Positions 22,644 through 34,500 of a DNA stretch of 64,000 nt are shown here, one piece after another. The stretch spans positions 868,001 to 932,000 of the forward strand of contig JAWNGF010000014.1 of NCBI GenBank assembly GCA_037039685.1. The letters run 5' to 3'. The translations under genes were made by a program, and so were the position numbers. The stretch comes from Ceratobasidium sp. AG-K (lineage: Eukaryota > Basidiomycota > Agaricomycetes > Cantharellales > Ceratobasidiaceae). The notes under the pieces are model-generated. The model was not told the DNA's origin. It ran no database searches and saw nothing but the letters and a program-made list of their open reading frames with translations. Within the stretch, counting starts at the first letter, position 1. Every line of letters begins with the position of its first letter.

Positions 22644-24084
22644 ATGGCGTCGAAATCGGCTACTTCCCGTCGTGTTCCTCCGATGTCGCTTCTGCAAGCT
22701 TTCCCCACTCCCGTCGCCCAACTCTTGCAATGGGTTACGTCGGCATTCTCATCCGAGGCCGCCTCTAAATCTATTCTGCCTTTTATTCCTCGACCAGTCA
22801 AATGGGTATTCTTGTTGGTATTATTAGTTAACGCGAGGAGTTGGCCTGGCGTTTGGCATGGTGAGCACTGCATCGTATTCCGGTCCACACAAGCTTATCA
22901 TGGTTTATTCGTGGAAACCCAGTGCGAGTATTTAGCTCTGTATTCAAGCTTCGACTCAACGCACTAAGAAATAAGCGTGGAGATGGTCGCCAATGGTGGA
23001 TTGATATCAGCCCCATAGGCCGAAATGTGTGTTCCCCCACAGCTGACGGTTCGGATGCCGGCGCTAAAAGTGTGCTCAAGTCTTGGGCAGGTGAGCGCCT
23101 ACGAATACTCTCTGGTTATGGACCTAACGTTTTGTCCAGCTCCGGACGATTGTGATTGGAACGGCCATCTCTCTAACTCATGCTACGCCAAGAACCTCGA
23201 CCCGGCCCGTATGCAAACCTGTGTAGAATGGTTCCCGGCATTCTTCGATGATGGAGGATGGGTTGGTCTCGGTGGTGAGTGGAGCTCGGTGCCCCGCGGC
23301 GAATGGATACTTAATGGTAGGATTAGGTGCACACTACCATTTTATCCGTGAGATACCCATGAACGCGTCCTACGAGATCCGAGTGTCTATTGGTGGGTGG
23401 GAAGATAAATGGGTACGCGAAATACCAAATAATACGTCAATTCACGTTGCTCACGACGCGCCTGTCGCTCAGATCTACCTGGTCGCGAAATTTGTTACTC
23501 ATCCGAAGAAAAAATCTAAAACTGGTGCCCACAAAGCTCATGGCGCTACTACTATCCCGTCCATTACGACACCTTCTACGCCTCTTGTGACCGAGCCTTC
23601 CACCCCCGGCGAGCTTGCCATTACCACGAACACGGAGGAACCTCTGGATGCTTCGCGGGTAGATACCAAACTCGCTCCAGAAGCGGCTTCCAACCCTATC
23701 CTCCGCACACACGATGATGATGGCGCGCTCATTCACTGCATCGCGGTTTCGACCTACTGCTGCAAACACGGAAGAGTCACGGTTCCGCCTAAAATCGTGC
23801 TGGCCATGTCCGGGCTTTCCCTGACTGAAGGTAAGCTACCCTTTCCCTCACATTTTTATCAACTGAACAAATTTGTGCTAGCCGGTGATCGGAGCAGCTG
23901 GAGCAATGCTGGCCGTATACGCGAGCGTGGGAAGCGCGCTGTCGCAGACTTCTACCGTGGAGGCTGGAAAAATGAGGAGAACAAATTCTGGGAGCTTGGC
24001 CCGCAGGTCGAGACCGAGCGACTGAAGAGGGTGGCAGACTTGAAAAAGTTGACCGATGGGTTGAATGGGTTGCGGGCCTATTGA
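22644..24084 (+). CDS. THEM6-like hotdog-fold thioesterase family protein
   Basis: The start at 22644 is followed by an N-terminal region with a hydrophobic helix (VKWVFLLVLLVNARSWPG, residues about 52-69) that probably anchors it to a membrane. The hotdog signature is DCDWNGHLSNSCYAKNLDPAR, the D-x-N-GHxxN-x-Y pattern of 4HBT_2/THEM6 proteins, then AHYHFIREI, YEIRVSIGGWEDKW and YLVAKFVTHPKKK. An intron of exactly 60 nt (about 23414-23473) can be removed without shifting the frame, joining EDKW to IYLVAKF as in the family. A Thr/Pro-rich insert (residues about 210-270) is unusual, and the C-terminal part ends in charged helices (RLKRVADLKKLTDGLNGL). Around 400 residues. Predicted acyl-ester thioesterase; substrate unknown. 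Confidence 0.75.
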
Positions 24085-26317
24085 TTAGAAGATAAGGGCA
24101 AAAGCTACCGAGCGTGGTTTATGTTGGATAAGAGATTTTGGATCTTGTGAAACCTTTAGTTAATCGTAATGGATTGTTCTAATAGTATATTCTAGCCTAT
24201 GCCGGGATCTTGTGAGGAATGGTCTCGTGCAGTACCCAGGATTACGCCTTATTGGAGCGCTTGGACTACCGTTGATAGCGTAACAGCGGGTTCAATAACA
24301 TCCGGATAAGCGCCGAGCCACATGGGCAAAGAAATGCACGCCATACTGGTTGCATAAGGCCTAGCGCAACCTTGGCACCGGATGTTTTGAACCGAGTATG
24401 TATCCCATTTACCCAGGAGTCCGAAGATACTTACACGTACTGTAGCTCCTTCCGCCCACCATATCTGGTATATACAAGTACATGATTGGGGTATCAGAAA
24501 TCACCTGTCATAGTGAATTGGCGAGACATTGTCCTACATGTTTGCCGGATACATGATTACGTATAACTATTCTGTCGCACCCCACAATAGGCATTGAGCC
24601 CATCCTTGGACTTGAGTAAAGACTAGTGATTTATGCCCGAAAACATCGCATATATGCCTCTTGAGAATTGTTACGCGTCAAAGATATGCACCGATCCTCA
24701 CACCGGAGGAATTCCTTCCGAGGATCGGGTACTGCTGCCGGTATAGAAATATTTGTTTGTCTCGAGGACGGGGGTTGCTGTTGATAAAGTTCTGTGAGTC
24801 AAACTGTTTCAACCAGCTAGCGGAACTATAACTGCGGTAGGTTTAGATCGAGGGCGCGTAACTCTCGGCATTCCTACCGTCCGCGAACAGGTTGTCGAAA
24901 GTTATGTTTTCGTTGCCACACGATTACCGCAAATGGAGCAGATAAAGTTTGTTTCCATGTGGAAGATATTCACGCAACCAACGTGTCGAGGCTGGAATCG
25001 TAACGGGTGATTCAAGCCGAGAGCTGGGTCTTTGTTAGTATGTGTTATGTGGTACGAATCAAAAAACGCTCATCCAGCCATAGATATTTAAAGTTCAGTC
25101 CGTTTAGGTAAGTGTCCATACCGAGGGGCAATGCTTAGATGTATCAGATTAGAGCGATAGCTGATAGGTATACTTTTATATCACCGGTAAATAGCCGCCA
25201 GCAAGATTATCCCAATCAGAGTCACTCATAGAAATTGGAGTGTAAATAGGAGATTGAGATATGGGTATGCTTCACTGTGGTGTCTGGGGTTACCGAAAAA
25301 CTTTAGCAAAAGTGCTGAACCGAAAATGGCCGCTTTCAGTGATGGAGTACATCATTTTTCGGTCACCTTGCGCATGGTTCAGTCTTCAATGCCATAAAAG
25401 GGAAATTTGTATAGGCTGTGGAACTCATTTGCCCTCTGGTCACTCCTAAAGATAATCTTCGGCGCATCAGTCACTGAAAGCGGACACATCTAGTGACTTA
25501 ATTCATGAGTTCTCAGTGTCGATGTGACTAGAATTCAGCGCGCTTAGGCTTCACAGTGGCTTAGGGTGATGGCTATTGGCGAGCTAAACAAATTACTTGC
25601 GAAACCTTGATGGACAACCTGAATCAATGACGTAACGCACCTCAATTATGCCACCGGCTGTCACCGCTAATTGGGTTACATGAGGCTACCATGCGTTGAA
25701 TATTCCATCGTACAAAGCTACCAACCGATTGCTACCGTCTTACAAGCCTTACTGGGCATGATCCGGTGTTTGCGATATCGGGGCGCTTATCAATGCTTTT
25801 GACGCGGGTCGCTCTTCCTGGCGCTCATCTCCATTAATCCGTGTCGGCCAGCTCCGTTTAGCGCCAGGAAGAGCCTGCCTATCTTGCTGAATTAGCGCCG
25901 ATGAGCGCGGTACTCTACACGGTGCATTGCACTAAATTGGTGAATAACCAAATAACATAACGGGGAGATAGATGAAGTTGCGTCTCACGAACAAGATATT
26001 GATGCTATGTCGTCTGGGGGTTTTGGCTGTGTACGGACGCTGTCAGACTGGAGTGTCTAGGGTATCACGCATCGCCGAGTGACTGGACAGCATACAAAGG
26101 TGATTCTGACCAAGAACATAGTTTAACTTTATGTCTGCACCGATATGTGGATACGAAACATAGGTATGTGATGAGCAATGTCGTGAACTCGCCGTCAGCG
26201 TAAGTTACCGGTGGCCGCTCGATGTATTTAAACCCCCATCACATCCACCGGTCTCGTCATCCACTCTTCTCTCCTACTTGAGCATTACACAACACTCAAC
26301 ACACATTTCTCATTATC
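24085..26317. other. 2.2-kb gene-poor region
   Basis: No ORF here has domain-like content and I see no RNA gene. It holds a strong inverted repeat (25811-25874) and the upstream region of the terpene synthase, with GTATTTAAA near 26224. Confidence 0.5.
25811..25874. repeat. Perfect 14-bp inverted repeat (hairpin)
   Basis: GCTCTTCCTGGCGC (25811-25824) and its exact reverse complement (25861-25874) flank a 36-base loop. A second pair, CGCTCATC (25822-25829) and GATGAGCG (near 25901-25908), is nested around the right arm. No coding capacity. It could be a small non-autonomous transposon relic or a structured transcript end. Confidence 0.6.
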
Positions 26318-27732
26318 ATGCCCGAGTACTCGCAGCTCAATCTCATCGACCGCTCGACCTTCCCGTCCCAGGTGCGGTTGCCTGATATCGCCGGTTATAC
26401 TGGTAGCTTTTTCTCCCTGAAGACCAACATTCACTGGCAACAAGTCGAAGCCGAGTCGTATGCTTGGTTCGATAGCTATGGTACGCAACAAAGTTAACCT
26501 ATGAATCTGGTTAACGTATGCGCATATAATCTAGGTATCTACTCTGGTATCAAGCGTCAGAAGTATTTCGATAGCGCCTTCGGCCTCATGGGGGCCTTGG
26601 CATTTGCAGATGCTGATCTGGAGCGTCTACGTCCATCCATGGACTTTGTACTCTGGCTATTTGCGGTTCGTACCTACTCCTAGCTCGTGCCATAAACTAA
26701 ACTCGCAACCTAGTTCGACAACCTCACGGACGAGAGCGAGCTCTGTAACGACGCTGAAGCAGTAGGACGGATCATCGAAGTTGCCATGAAAACACTACGC
26801 GACCCAGAAGCCCCTGTACCTGATATCAAAATTGTTGCCTGCCTACAAAGGTACCTCCTGTCATTTTATCCGTGTACGATACATTATGCTAATGTACACG
26901 AACTACTCTACAGCCTCGTCAACCGCATGCGTCCAAAAGCGGGCCCAATGGTCATCCAGCGCCTCATTGACGCCACTGACCTATATACTCGTGCGAGTCT
27001 GCAACAAACTGCCAACCGATCGATTGATGTAGTCCCAACGGTGGAGGAGTTCATACAACTGCGTCGAGATACATCCGCAGTGAGGCTGGCATATCGTGAG
27101 TAGCTCCGGGTCCAACTATGGCCCTGTTGAAGTGCTGAACTTTGGTTGGCGTCTGCCCAGCGATCATCGAGTACTCCCTTGACTTAGACTTGCCGGCAGA
27201 GGTACACTCTGACCCCATGATGATGGAGTTGAAGGAAGCCGGCAATGACCTGTTAACGTGGGCAAATGACGTGTACTCATTCCCGGTTAGTAGGTTGATC
27301 TAGCCATGTTTTTCATTATCTCACCAGTGCATGCGCCTTCGTAGCCTGAGCTAGCACGGGGTGACACCCAGAACCTGGTATTTATTGCCATGTGGGACAA
27401 GCGTCTAGATCTCGAAGGCGCAATCGACTATGTGAACCAGCTCATACACACCAGGATGGAGGAGTACCAGAAGGCGAAGGCGCAGTTGCGTTCGTTTGGT
27501 CCTGAGCTTGACGCTCAGATTGCACAGTACATCCAAGGAATCGAGTACTGCGTGCAAGGTTCAATTGACTGGACATTCATGACACCCCGTAAGTACAATT
27601 GTCTAGCGCTTTGAACGTGTACTAATGAAGATGGTAGGCTACTTCGGTGCGGACGCCAAGAAAGTAAGGGAGTCTGGTGTGGTCGAAATTGTCACTCCCC
27701 GAAGTGCTCGGAATATCGTCGTAGAGGCCTAG
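26318..27732 (+). CDS. Sesquiterpene synthase (class I terpene cyclase)
   Basis: Cyclises farnesyl diphosphate with Mg2+. The protein starts MPEYSQLNLIDRSTFPSQVR and is about 345 residues, the size of basidiomycete sesquiterpene synthases. The aspartate-rich metal motif is FDNLTDE, a D(D/N)xxD/E variant assembled across the intron ending at 26713. The second metal motif NDVYSFPPE matches the NSE/DTE triad (N-D-x-x-S-x-x-x-E) and spans another intron near 27288-27345. The C-terminal RY pair is in TPRYFG. At least seven short introns. No signal peptide; cytosolic. No P450 or other tailoring gene adjoins it in this window, so the final product cannot be guessed. Confidence 0.9.
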
Positions 27733-28051
27733 ACAAAATTTGATAATGTAAAGACTCGCCATGCTCGGAATAAATGAATAACATGTTTGCCTCGTTCTCT
27801 ACTACATCCTTGCTTGATTTACCGTAGGTTTCCCAACCCGCATTGTGTTGAGAAAAAAAGGAATATAATAATTACTCATGAGAGCCTGGAGTTTCCGGCG
27901 CGCATAAACCTCAATTGTGTTCAGCAGCGCTTATCTGTGCCTTTTCAGGCTGGCGGTAATCATAGATGATATAAAATGATTACCTATCATATCGCGTGGC
28001 TCACCGCCACCTCACCCCCACAACCCATTTTTAACTACCACGGCTCGGGTC
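27733..28051. other. Intergenic region downstream of the terpene synthase
   Basis: 3' flank with AATAAA near 27768 as a likely polyadenylation signal. No gene seen. Confidence 0.4.
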
Positions 28052-28150
28052 GGTTCCGAGGACACCAACCGATTGCCAGACAAGTTGGCAGAAATCCTTA
28101 AGAGCATACTTTGGATGTTGGTATCAACAAAGCGTACTAGTCGGACCGAG
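28052..28150 (+). pseudogene. Relic exon of the laminin-domain-type family
   Basis: The open stretch GSEDTNRLPDKLAEILKSIL...LVSTKR matches in spacing and sequence the coiled-coil exon end of the family copies downstream (DDTNRLLERIEGVLQDVS..LISTQR at 50870, DDANQLLDVLKNIN..LISTQQ at 47910). As in those copies it runs straight into a GT donor (GTAAGC at 28151). I could not find the flanking exons, so it appears to be a broken fourth copy. Confidence 0.55.
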
Positions 28151-28752
28151 GTAAGCTTTATGCTAATATCTCATAAAATCTGATCTTCCGGAAGCGCCTT
28201 CAACCTCACTTATACAATTGCTGGGGTTTCCAGGAGATAACCAAAATACCTCTCGTCAGAGTCCACTACACAGGATTACTTTCAGTATGTAGATTTGAAC
28301 TTCTCACCGTACACCATTAACCTTTATGGGTCACTCAAAATAATCGCTATTAGCCACGGCTCCCCAACTCATGTGCGACGACGTTCGAAGTTTCTTTCCA
28401 ATAACTCCATCCGATCATCAATTAGGCATTGACAAGAGACCTGCAATATCAATACTAGGACGACGTGTGGTAGAGAGGAAAGAAATATCGTGCCGAACGC
28501 AGGAACCTCGACAAATATCTAGGAGACTACTATGTTTATAAAACCGGCGTGTGTTAGACCTACATCGTACTATCCTTGATGTCACGCGTAGAACTCGATT
28601 GAGAGTTGTTGCCTCAGGAACTCTTCTGCGAGTTTTCATAGAGAGTTTAGAGTGAATGCAAATATATATACCGGGAATTGAAGAAAAGCAGCCAGTGCTT
28701 GGGCTAGAAGCGAGTCCCGTGTTCGCGTTGAGCCTTCAAGTTGGGTGGGTTT
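28151..28752. other. Region between the family relic and the LINE
   Basis: No exon of the family is recognisable here and no other gene is seen. The right end is the original upstream region of family copy 1, now separated from it by the LINE. Confidence 0.4.
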
Positions 28753-28793
28753 GCTCAGTCACGTGGCGACGACGACTACCACTAGCTACTACT

Positions 28794-31594
28794 ATGTCTG
28801 CAATTTCAAATTCCCACCCGCCCGATATCCCGCCTCCAGCGCCGAATTTAGAACCTGACCAGGTCATATTACCTGCTCCCCGAGCTTCGTCACCTCCCTT
28901 GGTGGCAGCTGACACTGGTCCGATTCGAAAAGACGACTCCGAAACTCCTCGCTTCAACCCTATAACCAAGGCCCAACGCACCTACGGACGCAACAAGAAA
29001 GCTACCTCAACTTTAAACGTCGCCCGGAGCGATGTTTCTGCGCCACGAAGCTCTCCTGATACGTTCGCGGTCGATATGCCACTCCCCGGGGAGACCACCC
29101 AGTCAACCCCAGACCTGAATATCACTTTTACCCCACAAATCAACCGTATCCCGTACCACGAATTTATTCCTGGGAAAGGACTTATGCCCAACCGTATGAT
29201 GACTCCCGTTATGCTTGATACTAACACTCCCGAACACGACCAATTGGTCTATGCTATGTCTGAACCGAATTACGCTGCTGCTAATCTCGCTGCCAAACTA
29301 GAATACGAGGCTTTGAAGAAATTCTCTGCCCCTCAAGATGAAGTTCTCTTGAAAGACGGCATTACGCTCAAAACCATTATCGGGGTTCCTGCCAAAAGGA
29401 TCCTCGAGATGTTGGCGTCTCGCCGCGAATATACTCACAAACCCTTGTCCGAAGAAGAACGAGCAGTATACTACGATCTTCTCCGCATTACTGATGAACT
29501 GCACCACGCCATAGACGCTACCATCGAAAACATGGCAACACCGCCTCAATCACCCACAACCACAGAAATGTCCATCCCGGACGACACAGAAATACCTTCG
29601 TCAGTCAAGGGCGAAGACAACACACTCGAAAACAGGCCCAACAGTCACCCGAATCACAGACAGAACGCCGCCCAGGTTCGTGGACAGGCACCGAGGCGTG
29701 GAGCGTCTCCCCCACCCCGGTACCCGCCCCCAATCCTTTCCAATTGGGACTGACTCTGGACGAAATTATACACACACAACCCGACGCGGCCACCCGCACC
29801 ATACTTTCTAACACCGAAGAAGAGCAATTGCTCAATTCGGTGAAATTCATGTTCTTTGTTGCTCACAACAGATTCCCGTCTACAGAAGAGTGTCAAGACA
29901 TTCTCGCCCGTTTTAACCCGAACTTATTTGGGAAATGGGTACGACTCTCGGACGAAGACATGCTGCCACCAAGCCCAACCGCCGACTCGGTCAAATCCAA
30001 CGAAACCATTCGCGCTGAACCCGTTAAACCGGCCGAAACTACTCCCGCAACCGCTCCTGCGCCCTCGCCCACGCCTACGCCTGCACCCAGCTTTACGCCG
30101 GGTCAACCGAAGAAGAAGGAGAAAAAATTCAAGAAACTCACCGACCTCCCAGTCCCCACACCCTCAACCCCGGCTCCAGCCCCAGCGGAAATGTCTGATG
30201 CGGAGAAGGCAGCTGCAGTCGAGAAGGCTTGCGCCGCCTTGGCCGACAAGCATAAGACCAGACTTGAAGCGCCCAGCGCGCCCAAGATCTCTGCTCAGGC
30301 CGCTCCCGCCGTCAAGAACACCCAAACTTCAGCTGTCTCGGCTGTTACCAAAGAGGGGGTCGCAAAGGCTCTCGCAGCGAATCCACCCAAACAAGTTCAA
30401 AAATCGTTTGCTGGCATTGTCGCGACCGCACAAGCCCCCAAACCCGTTGTCAACACTAATACTTCCGCACCGCAGAAATCCAAGGGGATGAAAGCTATCA
30501 AATCCACAGACGAGCCCGCCCCTCCCAAAGGGCCCCGATACCTCATTAAATGCACACCTGCCATTCCTAAAGAATGGTTCAACCACAATACAAACATGCG
30601 TGTCCTCAATCGCATCAAGGAATACTTTGAGAAGGCCAAGAAAACATATGGGAAGAGATCGTATCTGAGATGTTTGGCAGTCGGTTTCACTCCGGCGGGC
30701 CATGTCTCGGTGGATTTTTCGCCCGAGACACTCGAGTCGGATGTGAAGCATTTCCAAGAAGGCATGCTCCGCGAAACACAAATCCCGGGTCTCAAAGTCA
30801 TGACCCGCAACACCGAATGGACAAAGATTGTCATCTCTCACGTCCCTACTCACTTATATCTTCCAGAGATCGATATGTTTGCCCCAGAAATTGCGGTCGG
30901 GCAGGAACTCAAGCTCATCATGCTTGACAACATCCCACAAGAATTCCTCGACAAATATCCTATGCCCACTCACCCGAGATGGCTCCTACACCCCAATCAC
31001 CTCAAGAAAACCAACGCAAACTTCGGAAAAGCCATCCTCATTGTCAAGGACCCAGAGAAGACCGCCTTTGAAGACCTTAATCAACTGGGCATTGGCTTTG
31101 GTGTGCGGAATGCGCCGTCAACACTTTCACGATATAATGAAAAACCTCAATTGTCCAAGTGCTTCCGATGCTGCTTGTACAAATGCTCAAACCCTCGCAC
31201 CTGCCGCAACCAAATCAAATGCGGTATTTGTGGCGAGACACATGCCACCAACACCCACGTCGACAAGTGCTCAGCATGCAAATGGGAAGGCCGCACCAAC
31301 CAAATCAACGGCCGAGCATGCGAACACCCCGCCAAATGCCCAGCCTGTAAAGGCGGGCACGAATTTGGTGACCATCGCTGCATCAAACGCAAGGGCTACC
31401 GAGAGAACATCCGGTCCAGACTCATGCGTAACAAAATTGAAAATGATGCTTCCCCTTCCGAGGGCGGAGATGCTGACCACCCAATGATTGTAGACAACGT
31501 AGAACCCCAGGCTGGACTGATCACCCAGACCTCCGACTTGAACAAGGATGCTGCGCCCGGCTCCTTCACCGACCCAATCGTACTTGATGCCTGA
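28794..31594 (+). pseudogene. LINE ORF1 (nucleocapsid-like), frame break near 29745
   Basis: The frame from ATG 28794 runs to TGA at 29751. The continuation is in the -1 frame (open well before 29744, through PNPFQLGLTLDEI) and ends at 31594. The first part is Pro/Ser-rich with a helical segment (YEALKKFSAPQDE..., SRREYTHKPLSEEERAVYYDLLRITDELHH). The second has an Ala/Pro/Lys-rich linker, an RNA-binding-like region, and three Cys/His clusters (CFRCCLYKC; CGICGETH...C; CPACKGGHEFGDHRC) typical of LINE ORF1. It could be one protein broken by an indel, or two products joined by frameshifting. I see no classical slippery heptamer at the junction, so an indel is more likely. Confidence 0.8.
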
Positions 31595-34500
31595 AGAACC
31601 TACCAAGGTTCAGGGGGACAATGGCCTCCGAAGGCCGCCTCCAACTGATAGAACCGATGAACTGATCACTCGTCGTGTACTTCAGTTAAATATTGCAAAA
31701 TCGTCCTTTCGGGCGCACGCTATTCTCTCTGGTGATGATTTTTCTGATTGACATTCTTATTTTCTCCGACCCATGGTGGGGCCCTATTGGCAATGCTCAG
31801 GACAATCATGATCCATTCCAGCGTCTTTATGGTGCCACTGCCACTAGACAATGGGATGTGTTCACACTGCCCCTTGACTTGTCCGATACGCGCCCTTCCG
31901 TTATTGCCTACGTCTGCAAGGGCCGCGGCCTTATTGCTCGTATTTTGCCTGACGCTCCCGCTACTCGTTTTTATTTTTCAATCGAGATTTCCTTCGGGAG
32001 TCTTGATTTCACCCTTGTTCCTATTTATTTTCACGGCCCTGACCAGACTCATATCCTTCGGGATTTTATGGCTCTTCCTCATTTCATGACCCCCTTGCTT
32101 TTTTGCGGGGACTTTAACGTTCAACATAAAAACTTTGCCCAATTCATGGGCGCCAAACCCGTTACTTCACCGTACGGGAATGACTTCATGACCTGGATAG
32201 AGGACTCAGAGTCCACGATTCATAACGACTTTACCATGCACACTCGAGAAGGGAAAGACTCCAAGTCGATCCTGGATTACACGATCACTAACGCGTTTTT
32301 GAGCGCATATGATTTTGTTTCAGATTGGGATGCGACTTTGGCCTTGGCCTTGGGTCAGACCATGCGGCAATCACGTTCACTATTTCGGCCCCTGGCCCCA
32401 ACATTCCCTCTACTACCCGGATCATCCGCAATATTGACTCAGCCAAGAAGGACGAGTGGGTCTCGGTCTACAAGACTCTGATCGAGGAAACGCCTTTCCT
32501 TATTGACACACACAAAAACATTGAGGCGTCGGCCCTCAGGCTCCTAGAGGCCATGAACCGTGCTACCGAACTCACCATGGAGGAGGTTGTCATCAAGGAG
32601 CGCAAGCCCCGGGCACCCTGGTGGAACGATGACTGTAATGATGCACTAGCTAACCTTATACGTTCCAGAAATGGTCCTCGTGATCCCGAAAGGGTGAAGG
32701 AAGCTCTTACTCACTTATGGTACACAATCAAGACCGCTAAGCGAGATTTCTTCAATGAGATCTGCGCCACCGCCAGCCCCGAGAACATATGGTCCATTAA
32801 CCAATGGTACCGAGGGCGGAAGACTTACAACATCCCGACACTGCGATCCTCCTCAGGGAACGCAGTAACCGACATGAGCAGAAGGCGGAAGTATTTGCAA
32901 AAACCTTCTTCCCAAACGCTCACACCCAAGTTTCGTCCAAAATTGTCGACGTGCTTCCTCAGCGCCCAACCCTTCCGTTCCCTCCCATTTCCGCTGGCGA
33001 AGTGAAGGAGAACCTGGATCGCTGTCACAACAAATCCGCACCAGGGGCGTTTGGCACAAACTACAAAGTCCTTAAATGGGCGTTTGCTGCCACCCCCTCC
33101 ACGTTCGTTTCTCTCTTTAACGCTTTTATTATTAATGGGTTCCACCCCAATTGCTTTTGTTCTGCTGTCATTGCCCCCATCCCCAAGCCTAACCACTATG
33201 ACTGGGCGGCCCCAAAATCCTATCGGCCCATCTCTCTGCTCGAGACGACTTCCAAATTGTTTGAGCGGATAGTGGCTGTGCGACTCTCGGCCATCGCCGG
33301 GAAGCATGACCTTATCCCGCCGGAACAGTTCGGGGCCGGGACAAAACCTCGTGCCTAGATGCTGGCTTATCGCTCATTCACAACATTCACACCATTCACG
33401 CCTCCAAGAAAGGGGTATCCGTCGCTTTGATGGATATCTCAGGCTACTTCAACAACATCGATCATAACACACTCGTCAAAATATGCTCAAGATTTGGTTT
33501 TCCTGTTGGCGTCTGTGACTGGTTGCAGTCATTCCTATCTGATCGCACCGCCGCATTTCGCATCAACGGTAACGTACTCTCATTCTTCTCTCTTGGCAAC
33601 CAAGGTGTGCCGCAAGGCTCGCCCCTCTCCCCAGTCGTTTCCTCTTTCTACACTGCCCCACTCCTTACTCGGCTCCGTGACATTGAAGGCGTGGCTGTGC
33701 GCGCCTATATTGATGATCTCTTAATCTGTTGCACAGGCTCTACTCAATTGGGGAGGGTCGATGACCTTACTCACGACATTGGTCGCGTTCAGGAAGGCCT
33801 TGCGGACCTTGGTCTGTTGGCTGAAATGGACAAGACCGAAATTATCCACTTTGCCAAGAGCAAAAAGGACATGGCGACCAACTTAGAAGTCAGGCTTGGG
33901 CCCCGTGCCGAAGATATCCTGCACCCTAAGGATTGTGTCCGCTGGTTGGGGTTCTTCCTTGACCGTCACCTCGACTTCAAGACCCACGTAACCCGGCTGT
34001 CCACGCGCACGCAATCTATCCTAGGGGGTATGCGCATGCTGGGTAACACAGTTAGAGGTCTTTTGTTATTACATGCCCACACGTTAGTTAATGCCTGCGT
34101 TGTTCCTATACTTACATATGGTTCTTTGTTGTGGACTCGGAACAGGAACTCAAAGTTGCTCACCAAGACCATCCAGACCATACAGAACGAGGCTTGCAGG
34201 TGGATCATGGGATTGTTTCGCACGGCGCCATCAGCGCCTCTTCATCACATTGTGGCTCTTCCCCCCCTCAGCCATCATATCGCTAGACTCGCTGCTGGCT
34301 ATGCAGCCAAACTTTGCTCCCTACCTTCATTATCGCACGTCGTTCGTCGCCTCCCTGCTACCTTAGACACGTCCAATCCTTCACTTGCCAACCCGTCACA
34401 GCTCTCACCCATCAACTATATTGCCAGTCTTACTCATCCCAAGGCTGAGCAAAGGACACCATATTTGACCATGCCTTGGGAGGGTCTCTCTTGTTTCAGA

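Noticed and set aside
29744..29753. Programmed -1 frameshift within LINE ORF1
   Set aside because: The frame relation is -1, but no X XXY YYZ heptamer is found at the end of the first frame, so an indel is simpler.
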